Source of the DNA: Magnetospirillum fulvum
GTDB taxonomy: Bacteria > Pseudomonadota > Alphaproteobacteria > Rhodospirillales > Magnetospirillaceae
Reading direction: 5' to 3'
Assembly: GCF_900108475.1 (NCBI RefSeq)
Contig: NZ_FNWO01000005.1
Location: 124,001 to 188,000, forward strand
DNA: 64,000 nt
Positions 46,389-55,502 of this stretch are shown here, piece after piece (the first letter of the stretch is position 1; each line of letters starts with the position of its first letter). The notes beneath the pieces are model-generated. The model did no database searches. It had not been told where the DNA came from and saw only the letters and a program-made list of their open reading frames with translations. The translations under genes and the position numbers were made by a program.

Positions 46389-49160
46389 ATGCACCCTGTT
46401 CTGCTGACACAAATGCAAACGGCGTTTGGGGTCGAGTCCGAAGCGGAAGCGCTGGCCGTTTTAGAGACGGCGCGCGCGGTCGATCCCGCGACCCTGCCTC
46501 CGGCGGTGGCAACCCTGCTGGGCGGGCTCGAACCGTTATTGGCCAGCACCCAGGAAACCTATCGCCATTCCGAGGCCGCCCTGGCCCGGCGCGACCGCGA
46601 CGTCCGCAACGGCTGCGAAGACTTGGGGAGAGCCTCCGCGAAGCTTGCGGACGAATCCGCCGCCAAGCTGCGGGTGATCGCCCAATTGCGCCAAAGCGCG
46701 GGAGAAATCCTCGAATCGCAGGGGCAGCCTCGCTTTGCCGCCGAGAATCTCGACCTCGAAGAGATGAGCGCCCTGATCGCCCGGTTGGTGCGCGACCGTA
46801 CCGCGGTCCAGCGCGAATTGGTCCAGCAGAAATTCGCGCTGGACCAGCACGCAATCGTCAGCATCACGGATTCGCGAGGCAACATCCTTTATGCCAACGA
46901 CCGATTTTGCGAGATCAGCGGCTACACCTCCGACGAACTGATCGGACAGACTCACCGGGTCGTCAAATCCGGCCTGCACAGTTGCGACTTCTACGCCGAG
47001 ATGTGGCGGACGATCAATGCGGGCCGGGTCTGGCACGGCGAATTCTGCAACCGCTCGAAAAGCGGCGCGGCTTATTGGGTGGCGGCGACGATCGTCCCGA
47101 TCCTCGACGAAGGCGGCCGTCCGTTCCAGTTCATCGCGATCCGCACCGACATCACCCCCTTGAAACAGATGGAAAAGGCGATGGAGATGGCGGTCGAGCG
47201 GGCCGAGGCCGCCAACCGCGCCAAATCGGAATTCCTGGCGACGATGAGCCACGAAATCCGCACCCCGATGAACGGCATCATCGGGATGACCAGCCTGTTG
47301 CTCGACACCAACCTCACCCTCGATCAGCAGCATTTCGCCAACACCGTGCGGGCATCGGCCGAGGCGCTGCTCCACATCATCAACGATATCCTCGACGTTT
47401 CGAAGATGGAGGCCGGACGGCTGGAGCTGGAACAAAGCTCGTTCGAAATCCGCCCGCTGATCGAAGGGGTCGTCGATATCCTGTCGCCACGACTGCGCGG
47501 CCGCGACATCGAACTCAGCTATCTGGTGCCGGTCGAAACGCGCGGGGTGTTCCGAGGCGACACCGGACGATTGCGCCAGATCCTGCTGAACCTCGTCGGC
47601 AACGCGATCAAATTCACCGAACGCGGCACGGTGGCGATTCTGGTCGCCGTGACCGAGGACGGGCCGGACCGGGTGACCCTGCGCGTGTCGGTCCAAGATA
47701 CCGGCATCGGCATCCCCGCCGCCGCCCGCGACCGCCTGTTCGAAATGTTCTCGCAGGCCGATGCCTCGACGGCGCGGCGCTTTGGCGGCAGCGGCCTGGG
47801 GCTGGCGATCTGCCACCGCCTGCTCGCCCTGATGGGCGGTCGAATCGGCTTTGACAGCATCGAAGGAAGCGGCAGCACCTTCTGGTTCACCCTCCCGCTC
47901 GACCGCACCGACGAAACCCCGTCCGAGGATTTTCCCGACAACCCGCTGCGCGACGCCCGCATCCTGGTGGTCGATGACAACCTCACCAACCGCGAGATCT
48001 TCACCCACCAATTGCGTGCCTGGGGCGCGGCGGTGACCCTGGCCGACAGCGCCGCCGCCGGGCTGACCGACATCCGTGCCGCGACGGCACGCGGCCAGCC
48101 GTTCCAGACCGTGATCCTCGACCATCAGATGCCGGGGATGACCGGGCTTGATCTGGCGGCGGTGCTCCGGGCCGATCCGACCACGGTTGGGCTGCCGATC
48201 ATGCTGGCCTCGTCGGCCGATCTCGGCACGCTCCAAGACAAAGCCGCGCCGCTGGCCCTCGACCAGATTCTGGTGAAGCCGATCCGCCAAAGCGCGCTGC
48301 TCGACAGCCTGATGACTCTGCTGGGACGCGGCCGGGCCGGACCGGACCCGATCAGCGCCGCCGTGACCGAACCGCCCCGTCCGCTCCGCTCGCTCAAGGT
48401 GCTGGTGGCCGAGGATAACGCGATCAACCAGCAGGTTGCGGTCGGGCTGCTGGCCAAGCTGGGCCACCGTGCCGACGTCGCCGACGACGGGGGCGAAGCG
48501 ATCGAGCGGGTGAGCCGGGGCGATTACGATCTGGTCTTGATGGACATGCAGATGCCCCAGGTCGATGGGTTGGAGGCGACCCGGCTGATCCGGGCGCTGC
48601 CCCCGCCGAAATCCGACATCGTCATCATCGCGATGACCGCCAATGCGATGAGCGGCGACCGCGATCTGTGCCTGACCGGGGGGATGGACGATTACATCTC
48701 AAAGCCGATCGACCGCCGTCGGCTGGAACAATGCCTCGACCGCTGGATGGCCCGGCTGGCGGGGGAGCGCGACCGTCGCCACACCCAGATCCCGCCCCAG
48801 TCCCTCCACTCCCGTTCCCACCCCGCCGCCGCCAATACCCCCCCGCTGATCGACAGCGCGGCCCAGGCCGATCTGGCCGAGGCGCTGGGGGCGGATTCGT
48901 TCGCCTCGCTGCTTGCCACGTTCCGGGCCGGGATCGAAGCCCGGCTGCACGATATCGACCTCGCCGTGGCGTCGGGTGACCGCGAGGCGATCGTCAACAC
49001 CACCCATTCCCTGAAAGGGGCTGCTGCCAACCTGGGCTATCTCCGCCTTGCCGAGGCCTCGGGCCGTCTCGAACACGCCGCCCGCGACGATGGCGAAACC
49101 GGAGACCTGTTGGCGATGCTGGCCCGCGCGGCGACCGAAACCGTCCAACACGCCCCTTAA
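46389..49160 (+). CDS. Hybrid histidine kinase: PAS-HisKA-HATPase-REC-REC-HPt
   Basis: A 923-residue cytoplasmic sensor kinase without membrane segments. Domains in order: helical N-terminus (1-150), PAS (about 160-280; [22 protein letters not shown]), HisKA with phospho-acceptor His in [15 protein letters not shown], HATPase ([36 protein letters not shown]), REC1 ([15 protein letters not shown]), REC2 ([20 protein letters not shown]) and a C-terminal HPt ([13 protein letters not shown]). A whole phosphorelay is fused in one protein. An HD-GYP response regulator follows after 20 bp and is the likely output partner. The ATG at 46389 is chosen; an upstream in-frame codon exists at 46317. Confidence 0.93.
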   Translation: MHPVLLTQMQTAFGVESEAEALAVLETARAVDPATLPPAVATLLGGLEPLLASTQETYRHSEAALARRDRDVRNGCEDLGRASAKLADESAAKLRVIAQLRQSAGEILESQGQPRFAAENLDLEEMSALIARLVRDRTAVQRELVQQKFALDQHAIVSITDSRGNILYANDRFCEISGYTSDELIGQTHRVVKSGLHSCDFYAEMWRTINAGRVWHGEFCNRSKSGAAYWVAATIVPILDEGGRPFQFIAIRTDITPLKQMEKAMEMAVERAEAANRAKSEFLATMSHEIRTPMNGIIGMTSLLLDTNLTLDQQHFANTVRASAEALLHIINDILDVSKMEAGRLELEQSSFEIRPLIEGVVDILSPRLRGRDIELSYLVPVETRGVFRGDTGRLRQILLNLVGNAIKFTERGTVAILVAVTEDGPDRVTLRVSVQDTGIGIPAAARDRLFEMFSQADASTARRFGGSGLGLAICHRLLALMGGRIGFDSIEGSGSTFWFTLPLDRTDETPSEDFPDNPLRDARILVVDDNLTNREIFTHQLRAWGAAVTLADSAAAGLTDIRAATARGQPFQTVILDHQMPGMTGLDLAAVLRADPTTVGLPIMLASSADLGTLQDKAAPLALDQILVKPIRQSALLDSLMTLLGRGRAGPDPISAAVTEPPRPLRSLKVLVAEDNAINQQVAVGLLAKLGHRADVADDGGEAIERVSRGDYDLVLMDMQMPQVDGLEATRLIRALPPPKSDIVIIAMTANAMSGDRDLCLTGGMDDYISKPIDRRRLEQCLDRWMARLAGERDRRHTQIPPQSLHSRSHPAAANTPPLIDSAAQADLAEALGADSFASLLATFRAGIEARLHDIDLAVASGDREAIVNTTHSLKGAAANLGYLRLAEASGRLEHAARDDGETGDLLAMLARAATETVQHAP

Positions 49161-49180
49161 GAGCCTAGAAGGTCGCCGCA

Positions 49181-50242
49181 ATGCTGGTCCATATCGTTGA
49201 CGACAATGATACCAACCTGATGCTGTTCGAGCAGATCGTGCGCCGCGTCGATGCCGAGGTCACGATCGCCTGCTATCCCGATCCGCTGACGGCTCTGGTC
49301 GATTGTTCGCGGCAGATGGCCGACCTCGTCCTGCTCGATTACATGATGCCGGGAATCGACGGACACGAATATGTCCGGCGGATGCGGGCGATGCCGGGGG
49401 CGCGCGACGTGCCGATCGTGATGATCACCGCCGCCGCCGACCGCTTCGTCCGCCAGACCGCGCTGGAACTGGGGGTGACCGATTTCCTGACCAAGCCGGT
49501 CGATCCCAGCGAGATGCGGGTGAGGGTCACCAACCTGCTGGCGCTCCGCCGCAACCACCTGCGGCTGCGCGACCAGAACCGCTGGCTGGCCGAGGAGGTC
49601 CGCCACGCCACCCGCGCGGTACTGGAGCGCGAAGAGGAATTGATCGTCCGCCTTGCCAAAGCCGCCGAATTCCGCGATCCCGAGACCGGCAGCCACATCG
49701 TCCGGATGGCGCATTATTCCCGGCTGATCGCCTGCGGATTAGGGCTGCCCGACGATCTGTGCCAACTGATCTTCAAGGCCGCGCCGATGCACGATGTCGG
49801 CAAGCTGGGAACCCCCGACATGATCTTGCTGAAACCGGGGCGGCTTGACGATGCCGAAATGGAGGTGATGCGCCGCCACCCGGTGATCGGCCACGCCATC
49901 TTGTCGGGCAGTTCGTCGCACTTGATCCAATTGGGGGCCGAGATCGCGATCACCCATCACGAAAAGTACGATGGAACCGGCTATCCCTATGGCATCGCGG
50001 GGGAAAACATCCCGATTTCCGGCCGGATCGTCGCCGTCGCCGACGTGTTCGACGCCCTGACCTCGCGCCGCCCCTACAAACCGGCCTGGGAGATGGAGCG
50101 GGCCAGACTCTATGTCAGCGACAATATCGGACTCCATTTCGATCCGCGCTGTGTCGAGGTGTTCCTGGCGGCGTGGCCCGAGATCCTCGACATCAGAAGC
50201 CGCTTCGCCGATCCGGTCGAGCCGGAGCGATCCCTCGTTTGA
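49181..50242 (+). CDS. Response regulator with HD-GYP phosphodiesterase domain
   Basis: A 353-residue RpfG-like protein. The REC domain has D7-D8, phospho-acceptor D53 (LLDYMMPG) and K105. The HD-GYP domain has H204-D205 (MHDVGKLGTPD), H259-H260 and GTGYP (265-269), so the catalytic set looks complete. It should hydrolyse cyclic-di-GMP when phosphorylated. The HPt-bearing kinase 20 bp upstream is the probable phosphodonor, linking a cytosolic PAS signal to cyclic-di-GMP breakdown. Confidence 0.93.
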   Translation: MLVHIVDDNDTNLMLFEQIVRRVDAEVTIACYPDPLTALVDCSRQMADLVLLDYMMPGIDGHEYVRRMRAMPGARDVPIVMITAAADRFVRQTALELGVTDFLTKPVDPSEMRVRVTNLLALRRNHLRLRDQNRWLAEEVRHATRAVLEREEELIVRLAKAAEFRDPETGSHIVRMAHYSRLIACGLGLPDDLCQLIFKAAPMHDVGKLGTPDMILLKPGRLDDAEMEVMRRHPVIGHAILSGSSSHLIQLGAEIAITHHEKYDGTGYPYGIAGENIPISGRIVAVADVFDALTSRRPYKPAWEMERARLYVSDNIGLHFDPRCVEVFLAAWPEILDIRSRFADPVEPERSLV

Positions 50243-50247
50243 CCGTG

Positions 50248-51009
50248 TCAGCGCCCCCGGTCGCGCAGCCCGTACCACGCCAGAATTCGATCCAGTTCCC
50301 CCGTGGCGCGCAGGGTGCGGACCCCGGAATCGAACAGACGGGCCAAGTCCTTGCCCCGCCCGTTGCGCCGCGAGAAGGCGATATAGAGGGCACCGCTCTC
50401 GATTCGCCCCGCCACCCGGATTCGGTTGGCGTCGGGCCAGGTCTTCAGCCGGTACAGCAGCACGATTTCGTCCTCGATCACGGTATCGATCCGCCCCGCC
50501 ACCAGCTTGCGCAGGTTGCGGTCGAGCGCGCTTTCCCCACCCAGCGCCTGAATCTGATCGCGATGAGTGGCCATCCAGGGATCGAGCGCGGGCGAGTAGC
50601 TGTAGCCCTGGACCGCGCCGATGGTCCGCTCTTCCAGCGAATCGAGCCCGCCCAGGGTCCACGGATCGTCGTGACGAACCGCAAAGGCATAATAATTGCG
50701 GCCAAATCCTTCCTGGGGCAGGTCCAACGCGGCGGCACGGCTGGCCAGAGTGCCGACGATTCCGTCGAGGCGGCCCTCAAGGGTGTCGGACATCGCCCGG
50801 GTCCACGACATCCCGCGATAGGTCACGGTCAGCCCCGACAGGGCAAAGGCGCGGCGGGCGACCTCGACCATATAGCCGGGATGCACTGGATCGCCGGGGC
50901 AGGTATGGGGGCACCAGGGATCGGAGGCCAGTTCGACCGTCCGGGATTCCGCCATCGTCTGGACGGGCAGCGACGCCAGGATCAGCGCGGCAAGCAGCAA
51001 GCCCTTCAT
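50248..51009 (-). CDS. Periplasmic solute-binding protein, PBPb type
   Basis: A 253-residue protein with a signal peptide (cleavage near residue 20, TMA). It resembles the bacterial extracellular solute-binding family 3: ELASDPWCPHTCPGD, GYMVEVARRAF, YRGMSWTRAM and repeated hinge-like strands. No transporter permease or ATPase is nearby; such orphan proteins often feed a sensor kinase, and the hybrid kinase at 51081 is divergent by 71 bp. AGGGAGGAA precedes the ATG at 51009. It ends 5 bp from the HD-GYP gene stop. Confidence 0.85.
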   Translation of the reverse strand: MKGLLLAALILASLPVQTMAESRTVELASDPWCPHTCPGDPVHPGYMVEVARRAFALSGLTVTYRGMSWTRAMSDTLEGRLDGIVGTLASRAAALDLPQEGFGRNYYAFAVRHDDPWTLGGLDSLEERTIGAVQGYSYSPALDPWMATHRDQIQALGGESALDRNLRKLVAGRIDTVIEDEIVLLYRLKTWPDANRIRVAGRIESGALYIAFSRRNGRGKDLARLFDSGVRTLRATGELDRILAWYGLRDRGR

Positions 51010-51080
51010 GGCGGTTCCTCCCTGTCCCGGTCGGTGGCATTCTATCCTAAATCGGCTCCGATAATCGCCAGGCGAGTCAC

Positions 51081-53729
51081 ATGACGCAGTCACCGTCTTC
51101 CACTCCGCCAGACAGAACCGGGATGCGCCTTCTTCCGCTGGGCAGCATCGCGCTGCTTGCCGTTCTCGGCGGGGCCTTTCTGGCGATCACCGTCCTCGGC
51201 CTGACCGGGTTGTGGGAGATGCGCGAAGCCGGGTTGAAGACCCTGGCGACCGAGATCAACCGTACCGCTTTGTTCACCGCGCGCTCGCTGTCGCGGCCGA
51301 TTTACGATTTCGATTACGATCTGGTGACGGCCCAGCTCGACGCCTTGCGCTCCGATCCCGAGATCGTCGCCGTCATTGTCTACGATACCGAAGGCGACCA
51401 GATCGGCTTTGTCGATAACGGCCGCCCCGTCGATCCCGAATTGGTGGTCAGCCTGCCGGTGATCCACCAATCCAGCGAAGGACCGATGCCGGTCGGGCGG
51501 ATGAAGATCTTTTATTCGCGCGATACGCTCGACGCCACGATCCAGCAGGCCACGCTGGAGGGCGCCGTGGCGCTGTTCGGCGCATTCCTGTTCCTCGCCA
51601 GCTTCATCGTCATCACCTTCCGCAGCCTGACCTATCCGATCTGCGACGTCAGCACGGCGATGCTGCGGCTGGCACGGGGCGAGGATGTCGCCGAACTCCC
51701 CGCGCTGACCCGCAAGGACGAAATCGGCGACATGGCCCGCTCGCTCGACGTGTTCCGCCGCCACGCCCGCGAAATCCTTCGGCTTCAGGAAGAAAAAGCC
51801 GCCGAACAGATCGTCCGCGAAGGCGAACAACACCTGCGCCTGATCCTCGAATCGATGCCGGTGATGATCGTGCTGCTGTCGCGCCGCGACGGAACGGTGA
51901 TCTATGCCAACCCGCTGATGCAGGACGCGGTGCTGGGAGCCGGGTCCGACCCGCGCGGCATTCCCGCCACCACCTTTCTCGACGCCGCCTCGTGGAACGA
52001 GGTCGAAGCCGTCGCGCTCGACCACGCGCTCGACCGCGAAATCCTGTTCCGCCGCCATGACGGCGCGACCTTCTGGGGGATGGTGTCGGGACGGACGATC
52101 GAGATCGGCGGAGACGAGGCACTGTTGCTCGGCATCAATGACGTCACCGACCTGCGCCGCGCCCGCGACGCCCTGATCGCCGCCAAGGACGAGGCGGAAT
52201 CGGCAACCCGGGTCAAATCGGAATTCCTGGCGACGATGAGCCACGAAATCCGCACCCCGATGAACGGCATCGTCGGAATGACCGACCTGATACTCGACAC
52301 CCCCCTGACCGAGACGCAGCGGCGGATGGCCGACACGATCTACGCCTCGGCGGAATCCCTGCTGACGATCATCAACGATATTCTCGATTACTCGAAGATC
52401 GAGGCCGGGCATTTCGACATCGACGAACAGCCGTTCCGCTTGCGCGCGATGGTCGAAGGTGCGATCGACATCGTCAGCCCGCGCCTGAAGGACAAGCCGG
52501 TCGATCTGCTGTTCTCGATCGCCCCCGAAGCCGACGCCACCTTTGTCGGCGATGAGGTCCGCATCCGCCAGATCGTGCTGAACCTGCTTGGTAACGCGGT
52601 CAAATTCACCGAGACCGGCACGGTGCGGCTGCACGCCGATTTCGTCGATGAGGCCCTTGTTCTCGCGATCGAGGATACCGGCATCGGCATCCCGGCGGCG
52701 GCGCAGGACCGGCTGTTCGACAAATTCATCCAGGCGGATTCCTCGACCTCGCGCCGGTTCGGCGGCACCGGCCTGGGGTTGGCGATCTCGCGCCGTCTGG
52801 TCGAGGCGATGGGGGGCGATGTCGGCTTTTCCAGCACCGAGGGCAAGGGGAGCACCTTCCGCATCCGTCTCCCCCTGGTGCGGTCGGAACCGCCCGCCCC
52901 GCTCGAACGGAAGCTGGCCGGGCTGTCCTTGCTGTTGGTCGATGACGGCATCCTGGCCGCCGCCCTGCTGGCCGACGAGCTGACCGCGCAAGGGGCCACC
53001 GTCTCCCGCGCCGCCTCGGCCCCCGAAGCCCTCGCCGCGGCACGGGCCGCCCATAGCGGAGGAAAGCCGTTCGATGCGCTGGTGGTCGATCACGACATGC
53101 CGTTCGTCACCGGAACCGATCTGCTGGTGATGCTGAAGGCCGACCCGGCCTTTGCCGCCACCCGCTGCGTTCTGTTGCTTCCCGTGTCGGATTCGCCGAC
53201 CCGCGCCATCGCCGAAACGCTGGGCAATGTCGTCGTCACGGCAAAGCCGGTCCACGTCCAGCGGCTGGTCCGTGACCTGACCGCGACCACCGTGACGGCC
53301 GATGCGGGGCCAGCAACGACAGCGGCGGCACGCCCGGCGGCGGGGCCGTCCTTGCGGATTCTGCTGATCGAGGACAACCGGATCAATCAGGAGGTGGCGC
53401 GCGGCTTTCTCACCTCGCTCGGTCACCGCGTCGAGATCGCCGCGGACGCGGTCGAGGGAGTCGCGATGGTGGTCCGCGGCGGCTTCGATCTGGTGCTGAT
53501 GGATGTCCAATTGCCCGACATGGACGGCTATCAGGCGACGAAACTGATTCGCTCGCTCGACGGCCCGCAGGCGCGGGTGCCGGTGATCGCGATGACCGCC
53601 AACGCGATGGAGGGCGACCGCGAGCGCTGCCTTGCCGCCGGGATGGACGATTACCTGTCCAAGCCGATCCGCCGCCCGGTGCTGGCCGCCACCCTGGCCC
53701 GGTGGAGCGGCAACGCGAAAGCGGTCTGA
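51081..53729 (+). CDS. Membrane hybrid histidine kinase: HAMP-PAS-HisKA-HATPase-REC-REC
   Basis: An 882-residue sensor kinase. Membrane segments at about 18-45 and 155-178 enclose a periplasmic sensor of about 110 residues. Then come HAMP (RLARGEDVAELPALTRKDE), PAS (about 255-365), HisKA ([15 protein letters not shown]), HATPase (RIRQIVLNLLGNAVKFTE, EDTGIGIP, GGTGLGLAI), REC1 (LLLVDDG, LVVDHDMP, AKPV) and REC2 (ILLIEDN, LVLMDVQLPDMDG, SKPI). Both receivers keep the key acidic residues. It lacks an HPt domain, unlike the kinase at 46389, so it needs a separate phosphotransfer partner. The divergent solute-binding protein may supply its ligand. Confidence 0.92.
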   Translation: MTQSPSSTPPDRTGMRLLPLGSIALLAVLGGAFLAITVLGLTGLWEMREAGLKTLATEINRTALFTARSLSRPIYDFDYDLVTAQLDALRSDPEIVAVIVYDTEGDQIGFVDNGRPVDPELVVSLPVIHQSSEGPMPVGRMKIFYSRDTLDATIQQATLEGAVALFGAFLFLASFIVITFRSLTYPICDVSTAMLRLARGEDVAELPALTRKDEIGDMARSLDVFRRHAREILRLQEEKAAEQIVREGEQHLRLILESMPVMIVLLSRRDGTVIYANPLMQDAVLGAGSDPRGIPATTFLDAASWNEVEAVALDHALDREILFRRHDGATFWGMVSGRTIEIGGDEALLLGINDVTDLRRARDALIAAKDEAESATRVKSEFLATMSHEIRTPMNGIVGMTDLILDTPLTETQRRMADTIYASAESLLTIINDILDYSKIEAGHFDIDEQPFRLRAMVEGAIDIVSPRLKDKPVDLLFSIAPEADATFVGDEVRIRQIVLNLLGNAVKFTETGTVRLHADFVDEALVLAIEDTGIGIPAAAQDRLFDKFIQADSSTSRRFGGTGLGLAISRRLVEAMGGDVGFSSTEGKGSTFRIRLPLVRSEPPAPLERKLAGLSLLLVDDGILAAALLADELTAQGATVSRAASAPEALAAARAAHSGGKPFDALVVDHDMPFVTGTDLLVMLKADPAFAATRCVLLLPVSDSPTRAIAETLGNVVVTAKPVHVQRLVRDLTATTVTADAGPATTAAARPAAGPSLRILLIEDNRINQEVARGFLTSLGHRVEIAADAVEGVAMVVRGGFDLVLMDVQLPDMDGYQATKLIRSLDGPQARVPVIAMTANAMEGDRERCLAAGMDDYLSKPIRRPVLAATLARWSGNAKAV

Positions 53730-53736
53730 GTGCGGC

Positions 53737-55500
53737 CTATTTCTTCGCCCCGAACGATCCGACCAGACTGACCGGCATACTGCCATGGTACGAATCGGCT
53801 GAATTGTTCATCGCGTAAGTTCCGGCCACTTCGGCGGCATTGGCCCCGTTGAAGCCGCCGGCAAAGCTGCCGGTCGAGGTGGTGGTGACCGCCGACCGGG
53901 TGATCGACCCGGTCGCGGTGCCACCGCTGAACGCGGTGCCACTGATGCTGCCGTTACTCAGGCTGATATTGCCCATCGTGACGCCCGAAAGCGAGGTGGT
54001 CAGCCCGCTCAAGGTACCGCTGATCGAGCCCGCGGAGAAATTGGCGGTCAGGCTGGCGCTGCCTGCGAAGCTCCCCGCCACCGCACTCGTTCCAGTCCCG
54101 ATCGCGACATAGCCGACGGTGCCGCCGGAATAGGTCGCCGATCCCGAACTCGGCATCTGCACCGACGGTGTCGGGATGCCCGTTCCGATCGCGGTATAGG
54201 CGTAGGTCGTATTGAAGTCAGAGCTGTGCGAATCGACGAAATACCCATAAGCGGAATAGATCAGACCGGCGACGCTGCGATAATCGTAAAATCTGCGATC
54301 TCCGCTGCCATAATACGTTCTGATATTCGTCCCGAAATCGTGAAAGACCGACGATAGAGAAACCGGATTTGAATCGAAGCTGGTCAAACGGACGCCCGAG
54401 CTCGTGTAGGCGAACGACTTGGCTCCGGGATCCGACGTGAGCAGGCTATAGCTATGAGCCGTATCCGTCCCCGTTGCGTAGGCGACGTCCCGCAGGGTCT
54501 GGTAATTGGTCCCGAACGTATAGGGCAACGCCGTCCCAACCGAGTCGTCCAGAGTCCGGGCCGCGACCTGGTTGACCTGGGCGACCGCCGAGGTTCCGAC
54601 CAGATTCATCGTCATAAACGGGGCCAGGGAATTCTCGCTGCTGGAAACGACGTTGGCGAACAGCAAGCCCACCGCCCCCGCCTGCCCGCTGAGTTCCCCG
54701 GCCGAAAACTCCCCCCCTCCGGTCGTCAGCGGGGTCTCAGGCGTGCCCCAGACCACCGAACCACCGCCGGACGACGGGGGCGCGGGAGTGGGGGGCAGCG
54801 CCGTACTGAGCGCGGGCGGCGCGGTCAGCAGCTGAATCTGCGCGGGCGTCAGCACCGTCGGCGGCGACGGCGGCTGACCGAGAAGCAGAGTCGTCCCATA
54901 GCCGGTCCGGGTGATATCGACCGTCCCGAGCGGCGTGCTGACGGCGATCGCGCCGTGGGCGGAGGCGCTGTTGGTCTGACTGCCCGGCCCGAGCAGGGCG
55001 ACCAGGATCGCCCCCGGGCTGACGATTCCGCCGACGATGGTGCCGCGAATGCCGATATTGCCCATCGGAACGCGGATATTGACGTTTTCAGGCCTAGCCT
55101 GGGCAACCTGCCCGCTGATGAAGCGGAACGCGCCCTGCTCGACGCCAACCGAAATTTTTCCATCCGCGGCGGTAGGGCCAAACGAAATTTCGTCCACCGT
55201 CATCCGGGCGTTTTCGCCCAGGGTGATGATGGTCTGGTCGAGCAGCATCAATTGGACCCGCCCGCCCGGGCCGGTCACGATCTGGTCGCCCTGATAGATC
55301 GGATCGCCGCTGCCGATCTGGCGGCCGACAGCCCGGCGATCGGGGGCGACCGCGGCGGAGGCCAGCAGCACCGAGCCGGTCAGCCCGCCCGCGTTGCCGA
55401 TCAGGGCCCCCTCGCTCTCGGGCTCCGCCGCCGCGACCGGGCCGGACAGGGCCAGCACCGACGCCAGCGCCGCCGTGACACTGTAAGAGGCTTGGCGCAT
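53737..55500 (-). CDS. FecR-domain protein with C-terminal TbpB-like barrel domain
   Basis: A 587-residue exported protein with a Sec signal peptide (cleavage near PVAAA, residue 25) and no lipobox Cys. Residues about 55-200 form a FecR domain (GDPIYQGDQIVTGPGGRVQLM, TLGENARMTVDEI, VPMGNIGIRGT). A Pro-rich linker and a low-complexity Ser/Thr/Gly region follow. The last 45 residues (FAGGFNGANAAEVAGTY, then VGSFGAKK) match the end of the TbpB B/D beta-barrel domain found in secreted and surface proteins. Its ATG is 2 bp after the stop of the Slam-like gene, so the two are one operon. Another possible start is GTG at 55515. Confidence 0.8.
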   Translation of the reverse strand: MRQASYSVTAALASVLALSGPVAAAEPESEGALIGNAGGLTGSVLLASAAVAPDRRAVGRQIGSGDPIYQGDQIVTGPGGRVQLMLLDQTIITLGENARMTVDEISFGPTAADGKISVGVEQGAFRFISGQVAQARPENVNIRVPMGNIGIRGTIVGGIVSPGAILVALLGPGSQTNSASAHGAIAVSTPLGTVDITRTGYGTTLLLGQPPSPPTVLTPAQIQLLTAPPALSTALPPTPAPPSSGGGSVVWGTPETPLTTGGGEFSAGELSGQAGAVGLLFANVVSSSENSLAPFMTMNLVGTSAVAQVNQVAARTLDDSVGTALPYTFGTNYQTLRDVAYATGTDTAHSYSLLTSDPGAKSFAYTSSGVRLTSFDSNPVSLSSVFHDFGTNIRTYYGSGDRRFYDYRSVAGLIYSAYGYFVDSHSSDFNTTYAYTAIGTGIPTPSVQMPSSGSATYSGGTVGYVAIGTGTSAVAGSFAGSASLTANFSAGSISGTLSGLTTSLSGVTMGNISLSNGSISGTAFSGGTATGSITRSAVTTTSTGSFAGGFNGANAAEVAGTYAMNNSADSYHGSMPVSLVGSFGAKK

Positions 55501-55502
55501 GC

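Noticed and set aside
51090-53786. An open minus-strand frame of 898 codons
   Set aside because: It lies opposite the hybrid histidine kinase, is rich in Arg, Asp, Gly and His as expected for the antisense of a high-GC gene, and shows no domain.
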